Below, piece after piece: positions 3,620-7,661 of a stretch of DNA of 7,661 bases. Position numbers and translations under genes: made by a program. Under the pieces are notes generated by a model. That model ran no database searches and was not told the origin of the DNA. It worked only from the letters and a program-made list of their open reading frames with translations. How positions within the stretch are numbered: position 1 is the first letter of the stretch; the number at the start of each line of letters is the position of its first letter. The DNA is taken from NCBI GenBank assembly GCA_027489475.1, contig JAIXZQ010000308.1, positions 1 through 7,661 of the forward strand, in the 5' to 3' direction. The DNA is from Methylophilus sp. Lineage in GTDB: Bacteria; Pseudomonadota; Gammaproteobacteria; Burkholderiales; Methylophilaceae.

Positions 3620-6600
3620 GTGCGTCTGACACAGCTAAAGCTTGCCGGGTTCAAATCCTTTGTCGATCCAACCACCATACACCTGCATGGTCAGCGCGTA
3701 GGGGTCGTGGGTCCCAATGGCTGCGGTAAATCCAATGTCATGGAATCTGTACGTTGGGTATTGGGCGAATCGTCCGCACGAGAAATGCGTGCGGATGCCA
3801 TGGACGCCGTGATTTTTAATGGCTCAGCGCAACGTAAACCCATCTCCCGCGCCAGCGTCGAGTTGATTTTTGATAATAGTCTGGGCGGTGCCAGCGGCGA
3901 GTGGAATCAATATGCCGAAATCTCCGTTAAGCGGGTGATTGAGCGCGACAAAGGTTCTAGTTATTTTATAAATAATACCGCCGTGCGTAGACGGGATGTG
4001 GCAGATTTGTTTTTAGGCACGGGGCTTGGCGGACGCGCCTATGCCATCATTGGTCAAAACACCATTTCTCGGATTGTTGAGGCGCGGCCCGAAGAGCTGC
4101 GCGTGTTTCTTGAAGAAGCCGCAGGCATTAGCAAATACAAAGAGCGTCGCCGCGAGACCGAACTGCGGTTGCGCGACACCCGTGAAAATTTGGCGCGAGT
4201 TGAGGATATCTGCCGCGAGTTAAATAAACAAATCATTAAACTCGAAGCCCAAGCGTTGGTCACGCAACAGTTTCAAAGCCTGCAATTGGCTTTAAAACGC
4301 TCCGAAGGCCAGTGGTGGTGGCTACGCAAACGGGATGCTGTCAAGGCCTATGAGGCCGCCTCGCAGGCCGTTGATCAAGCGGTGAATACGCTAGAGGCAC
4401 AAATGGCTGCTTTGCGTAGCAGTGAGCGTGAGTTAGAAATTATCAGACAACAGCACCACCGCTGCGCTGAGACCCTACACAGCGCGCAAGCCGCCTTTTA
4501 TGAAGCTAATGCGCAAGTTTCTAATTTGGAGTTGCAGGTCAAGCAATCAGAAGAGGCGAGGGAGCGATTAACGCAGCAATTAGCGCAGATTCAAACCCAA
4601 ATTCACCGTGGCCAGCAGCAAGAAGGTCAGTGGCGGCAACAACTGAAAGAAAAATCTACGGCCTTGGCGGCGGTTCAACAACAGGTAGATCGCCTGGTGC
4701 AGGACTTGGAAATCGCGCAACAAGCGCTCCCTGAACAGGCGCAACAATTACAAACACAGCAACACGCCGCGCAGCAAACGCAACAAGCTGTGCAACAAGC
4801 GCGTCAACAGATACAGCTTGAACAAAACAAGCTGCAGTTTATGCAACGTACCCTGGCTGAGGCCTTGCAGCGTATTGAACACCTTGAGCAAGCGCTGTCA
4901 GAATGGGCATTACCAGATCAGCAAGCGATGACAGCCTTGGCGCAGCAATTGCAACAGCATCAGTCGGCCTTGCAACAAGCGGAACAACAAGCCCAGCGTT
5001 TGCGTGATGAAGAGCAACGCCAGCAACACGCCCTGCAGGAGGCCAGACAACAGCTGTCACAGGTGCAACGTGCCCAGCAACAGCTAGAAGCCGAGTACCA
5101 TTCTTTGCAAAAATTGCAGCAAGGTCTTAAGCACGATCAGCAGCTTGGCCCATGGCTGCAGCGCACAGGCTTGCCAGAGGCGCAACGCTTGTGGCAAGTC
5201 ATTCATATTGACGCCGCTTGGCAGCCCGCGCTAGAAGCGCTGCTTGGGCACAAATTAAATGCCTTGCTGCAAACGCACCCCGCCGATTGGTCTCAATGGC
5301 CACACCCCCAAGCCGCCGTTGCAGTCATTAAAGCCTTACCGCATACGTCTGAGAGCGCGGAATCGGCACAGCAAGCCATCACCACGCAGCAGTGGCAAGG
5401 TCTGCCCAGCCTGCTCAGCCAGATCACCTTTAAAGCGCCCGCCGTGGCCGGGGCTATGCAGGCTTGGCTGGCAGGCATCTATTGTCTAGACGAGGTGTCA
5501 AAACTGGCTGAACTGCAGTCTGTGCTGCCCGCAGGGATCAGTATATTGACGCCGCAAGGCGATCTGTATCAGCGTCACAGCGTTATTTACCATGGCCGAC
5601 AGCGCGACATGCAGGGCGTGTTAGAACGTCAACAGCAGCTAGAAACATTGCAAGCGCAACTGCCTGCGGCGTTAAGCGCGGTTCAAGCTGCGCAGAGTGC
5701 TGTGCAGGCTTTGGAACAGGCGGTACAACATGTGCGCCAACAACAGCAACAGGCGCAAGCGCATATCAAGCAACACACCAGCGCTGCACATGAGACACAG
5801 ATGCAGTTAAACCGTCTGCAACAAGCATTTGATACTGCTAGTCGGCGACAAGTGATCTTGCAACAAGAGTTAGCCGATGCCCAAGCGCGGCAGCAGCGTG
5901 TGCAAGTGGAGATGAGCGAGGCACAGCAACAAATAGACCATACGCAGGCGCAGATGTCTGACTTAGAGACGCATGCTAGGACGGCAGAATCGCTCAGGCA
6001 GCTAGCGGCGCAGGGTTATGATGCACAACGTACCACCCTACAACAATATGAAAAAGCCCACCAAGCACAGGTGTTTGAACGCACATTGCTGAACAATGCG
6101 GTCAACGAATTGCAACAACGTCTAACCGCGATGCAAGACGAAGCGCATACCTTGGCACAACGTCTGCAAGAGGCTGAGCAGTTATTAGCCGTCAGCAGTA
6201 TGGACACCCTCAAAAGTCAATTGGCCGAGGCTTTAGATAGACAACATAGCGCTGAACAGGCGCTGGCACAGGCGCGAAATCAATTGGCGCAAGCTGAAAC
6301 TGCGCTGCAAAATGCCGAGCGCCAACGTCTGCAACATGAACAACAATTGCACCCTTTGCGTGATGCCGTTGAACAACGTCGCTTACAACAGCAAGCCTGT
6401 TTGTTGCAGGTTGAACAATGTCAGCAATCGTTGACAGAGACTGGCCTCGATGAAGCCGAGCTACAACAAGGCTTAACCGTGGACAGTCAAGCCAGTGTGC
6501 TGGCTAAAGAGAGCCAACGCTTGCAACAACAGATCCAGCAACTCGGCGCGGTGAACATGGCTGCGATAGAAGAGCTAGCCAGTGAAAAAGAGCGTAAAGG

Positions 6601-7156
6601 CTATCTCGATAGCCAGTTGCAAGATTTGCTGTCGGCCACAGAAACCTTAGAAGAAGCGATTCAAAAGATAGACCGTGAAACCCGTGGCAAATTACGTGCG
6701 ACCTTTGACGAAGCTAACCGCAATTTTGCTGAGCTGTTTCAAACCCTGTTTAATGGCGGGCATGCCAAGCTGGAATTGTTGGGCGATGAGATTCTTGACA
6801 CCGGCGTTCAGGTGTTTGCGCAACCACCGGGCAAAAAAAATACCACGATACAGCTGCTATCGGGCGGTGAAAAAGCGTTGACTGCCATGGCCTTGGTGTT
6901 TGCTTTGTTTAGGCTCAATCCAGCCCCTTTCTGCCTGATGGACGAAGTTGATGCACCGCTGGACGACAGCAATACTGAACGCTTTTGCCAATTGGTTAAG
7001 GTGATGTCAGAAAAAACACAATTCCTGTTTGTCTCGCACAACAAAATTACCATGGAAATGTCACAGCAGCTGATTGGCGTCACCATGCAAGAGTCCGGCG
7101 TGTCACGTATTGTCGACGTAGATATCGACGAGGCCATCCGCATGCATGCGGCTTAA
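3620..7156 (+). CDS. smc: Chromosome partition protein SMC
   Basis: SMC is the ATPase that, with ScpA and ScpB, forms the bacterial condensin that organises and helps segregate chromosomes; no scp gene lies in this window. The 1178-residue protein has the full architecture. The N-terminal head has the Walker A motif GPNGCGKS (31-38) and the conserved stretch around AIIGQNTISRIVEARPEELR. A first coiled-coil arm runs from about 170 to 508, a hinge domain from about 510 to 665, and a second arm from about 665 to 1010. The C-terminal head has signature LSGGEK (1080-1085), Walker B CLMDEVD with D1108 and E1109, and D-loop PLDDSN (1113-1118). The GTG start is chosen because MRLTQLKLAGFKSFVDPT is the family's standard beginning; the ribosome-binding site is weak. 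The arms are unusually rich in glutamine: about 65 of some 200 residues between 311 and 512 by hand count. It is divergent from queF and 52 bp upstream of zipA, the conserved smc-zipA order of beta- and gammaproteobacteria. Confidence 0.98.
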   Translation: MRLTQLKLAGFKSFVDPTTIHLHGQRVGVVGPNGCGKSNVMESVRWVLGESSAREMRADAMDAVIFNGSAQRKPISRASVELIFDNSLGGASGEWNQYAEISVKRVIERDKGSSYFINNTAVRRRDVADLFLGTGLGGRAYAIIGQNTISRIVEARPEELRVFLEEAAGISKYKERRRETELRLRDTRENLARVEDICRELNKQIIKLEAQALVTQQFQSLQLALKRSEGQWWWLRKRDAVKAYEAASQAVDQAVNTLEAQMAALRSSERELEIIRQQHHRCAETLHSAQAAFYEANAQVSNLELQVKQSEEARERLTQQLAQIQTQIHRGQQQEGQWRQQLKEKSTALAAVQQQVDRLVQDLEIAQQALPEQAQQLQTQQHAAQQTQQAVQQARQQIQLEQNKLQFMQRTLAEALQRIEHLEQALSEWALPDQQAMTALAQQLQQHQSALQQAEQQAQRLRDEEQRQQHALQEARQQLSQVQRAQQQLEAEYHSLQKLQQGLKHDQQLGPWLQRTGLPEAQRLWQVIHIDAAWQPALEALLGHKLNALLQTHPADWSQWPHPQAAVAVIKALPHTSESAESAQQAITTQQWQGLPSLLSQITFKAPAVAGAMQAWLAGIYCLDEVSKLAELQSVLPAGISILTPQGDLYQRHSVIYHGRQRDMQGVLERQQQLETLQAQLPAALSAVQAAQSAVQALEQAVQHVRQQQQQAQAHIKQHTSAAHETQMQLNRLQQAFDTASRRQVILQQELADAQARQQRVQVEMSEAQQQIDHTQAQMSDLETHARTAESLRQLAAQGYDAQRTTLQQYEKAHQAQVFERTLLNNAVNELQQRLTAMQDEAHTLAQRLQEAEQLLAVSSMDTLKSQLAEALDRQHSAEQALAQARNQLAQAETALQNAERQRLQHEQQLHPLRDAVEQRRLQQQACLLQVEQCQQSLTETGLDEAELQQGLTVDSQASVLAKESQRLQQQIQQLGAVNMAAIEELASEKERKGYLDSQLQDLLSATETLEEAIQKIDRETRGKLRATFDEANRNFAELFQTLFNGGHAKLELLGDEILDTGVQVFAQPPGKKNTTIQLLSGGEKALTAMALVFALFRLNPAPFCLMDEVDAPLDDSNTERFCQLVKVMSEKTQFLFVSHNKITMEMSQQLIGVTMQESGVSRIVDVDIDEAIRMHAA

Positions 7157-7208
7157 ATTCAGTTTTGTTGTATGATTATGCAAGCGTTTTTGAGGATTGT
7201 TTTTTCAC

Positions 7209-7661
7209 ATGTCTGATTTATGGATGATATTGGTGTTGCTTGGGGTCAGCATCGTGTTGGCAGTGGTCATCTTTAACTGGTGGCAAGAGAAAAAATATCG
7301 TAGAGATGTGGAATACCGCTTCAGTCAGTCACGTACCGACGTGCTCGATAACGGCAATGGACTGAGCCGCAAAGAACATCAGGGCGCAACGGTGTCTGAG
7401 GACGACGAGGGCTGGATGTCTGCGCCCCGCGTGCGTGGCAGCGGCGCCAAAGTAGAGCCAGCTTTTCACCTGAATGAATCAGCACCTAAGACCACTGCGA
7501 CAGTGAGCCCAATTTCAGTTGCCAGTGCACAGCGCTCAACCAGTCCAGCCACGCCCCCGATAACAGAGTCTGCCACAGTGCATGCGGTGGCGAGTCCATC
7601 GCCCGCCGTTGCAGAACCACGCGCTGACGCTGGCTTATCCGCCTCAGCAACAACCCAGCCT
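7209..7661 (+). CDS. zipA: Cell division protein ZipA, N-terminal part (3' truncated by window edge)
   Basis: ZipA anchors FtsZ to the inner membrane during division. The frame is open from the ATG to the window end (151 codons). It begins MSDLWMILVLLG, a single hydrophobic membrane segment at about residues 5-23, followed directly by NWWQEKKYRRD, the basic Trp-containing juxtamembrane segment typical of betaproteobacterial ZipA. A mixed charged region (about 35-90) contains EDDEGWM. From about 92 onward the sequence is a low-complexity Ala/Ser/Thr/Pro linker, the usual flexible tether. The FtsZ-binding domain that would confirm the call is outside the window. GAGGA (7192-7196) lies 12 nt before the ATG, a slightly long spacing. 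The position right after smc, where ZipA and then ligA usually occur, supports the assignment. A TATGAT at 7171-7176 could be a private -10 element, but cotranscription with smc is simpler. Confidence 0.9.
   Translation, partial: MSDLWMILVLLGVSIVLAVVIFNWWQEKKYRRDVEYRFSQSRTDVLDNGNGLSRKEHQGATVSEDDEGWMSAPRVRGSGAKVEPAFHLNESAPKTTATVSPISVASAQRSTSPATPPITESATVHAVASPSPAVAEPRADAGLSASATTQP

Noticed and set aside
4550..6560. Repeat array or tandem microsatellite in smc (recurrent CAA/CAG/GCG-rich words)
   Set aside because: The words have no regular period and mixed codons; they reflect a Gln/Ala-rich coiled coil.
6808..7143. 111-residue minus-strand frame inside smc
   Set aside because: It is antisense to the conserved C-terminal ATPase head (LSGGEK, Walker B) and has no independent support; the same applies to the other frames inside smc.

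Overview
The window looks like ordinary chromosomal core sequence from a proteobacterium, most likely a betaproteobacterium. A Methylophilaceae-type methylotroph is a guess from the moderate GC content and the flavour of the proteins; it is not proven. The main supports are the smc-zipA gene pair, a same-strand rnhA-dnaQ pair, a periplasmic-type glutathione peroxidase, and standard bacterial tRNAs with encoded CCA ends.

Layout. 1-267 is the 3' end of rnhA (RNase HI), followed on the same strand by dnaQ (324-1004, proofreading epsilon subunit of DNA polymerase III). dnaQ converges on queD (1009-1455, minus strand, queuosine precursor synthesis) with only 4 bp between stop codons. Upstream of queD, also on the minus strand, lies an unrecognised 57-residue acidic ORF (1561-1734) with a very strong Shine-Dalgarno site. 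It diverges from a secreted glutathione peroxidase (1918-2448); the 183-bp gap between them carries three perfect odd-length palindromes. A hairpin terminator follows the peroxidase. Next come tRNA-Ala(GGC) at 2653-2728 and tRNA-Glu(TTC) at 2816-2891, each with a recognisable promoter. A strong bidirectional terminator (3033-3061) separates the tRNAs from queF (3094-3540, minus strand), a second queuosine-pathway gene. Divergent from queF is smc (3620-7156, chromosome condensation ATPase), followed by the start of zipA (7209 to the window end, cell-division protein).

How the genes relate. rnhA/dnaQ and smc/zipA are genome replication, segregation and division functions. queD and queF are two steps of the same pathway (7-deazaguanine to preQ1) but form separate transcription units here. 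The neighbouring tRNAs (Ala, Glu) are not queuosine substrates, so their proximity is probably incidental.

I found no mobile element, CRISPR array, phage gene or obvious novel multi-gene system. The points most worth a second look are the 57-residue acidic ORF, the palindromes ahead of the peroxidase, an extended -10 promoter that would give a leaderless queD transcript, an AT-rich palindrome between the tRNAs that covers the tRNA-Glu -35 region, and the very glutamine-rich arms of the SMC protein.
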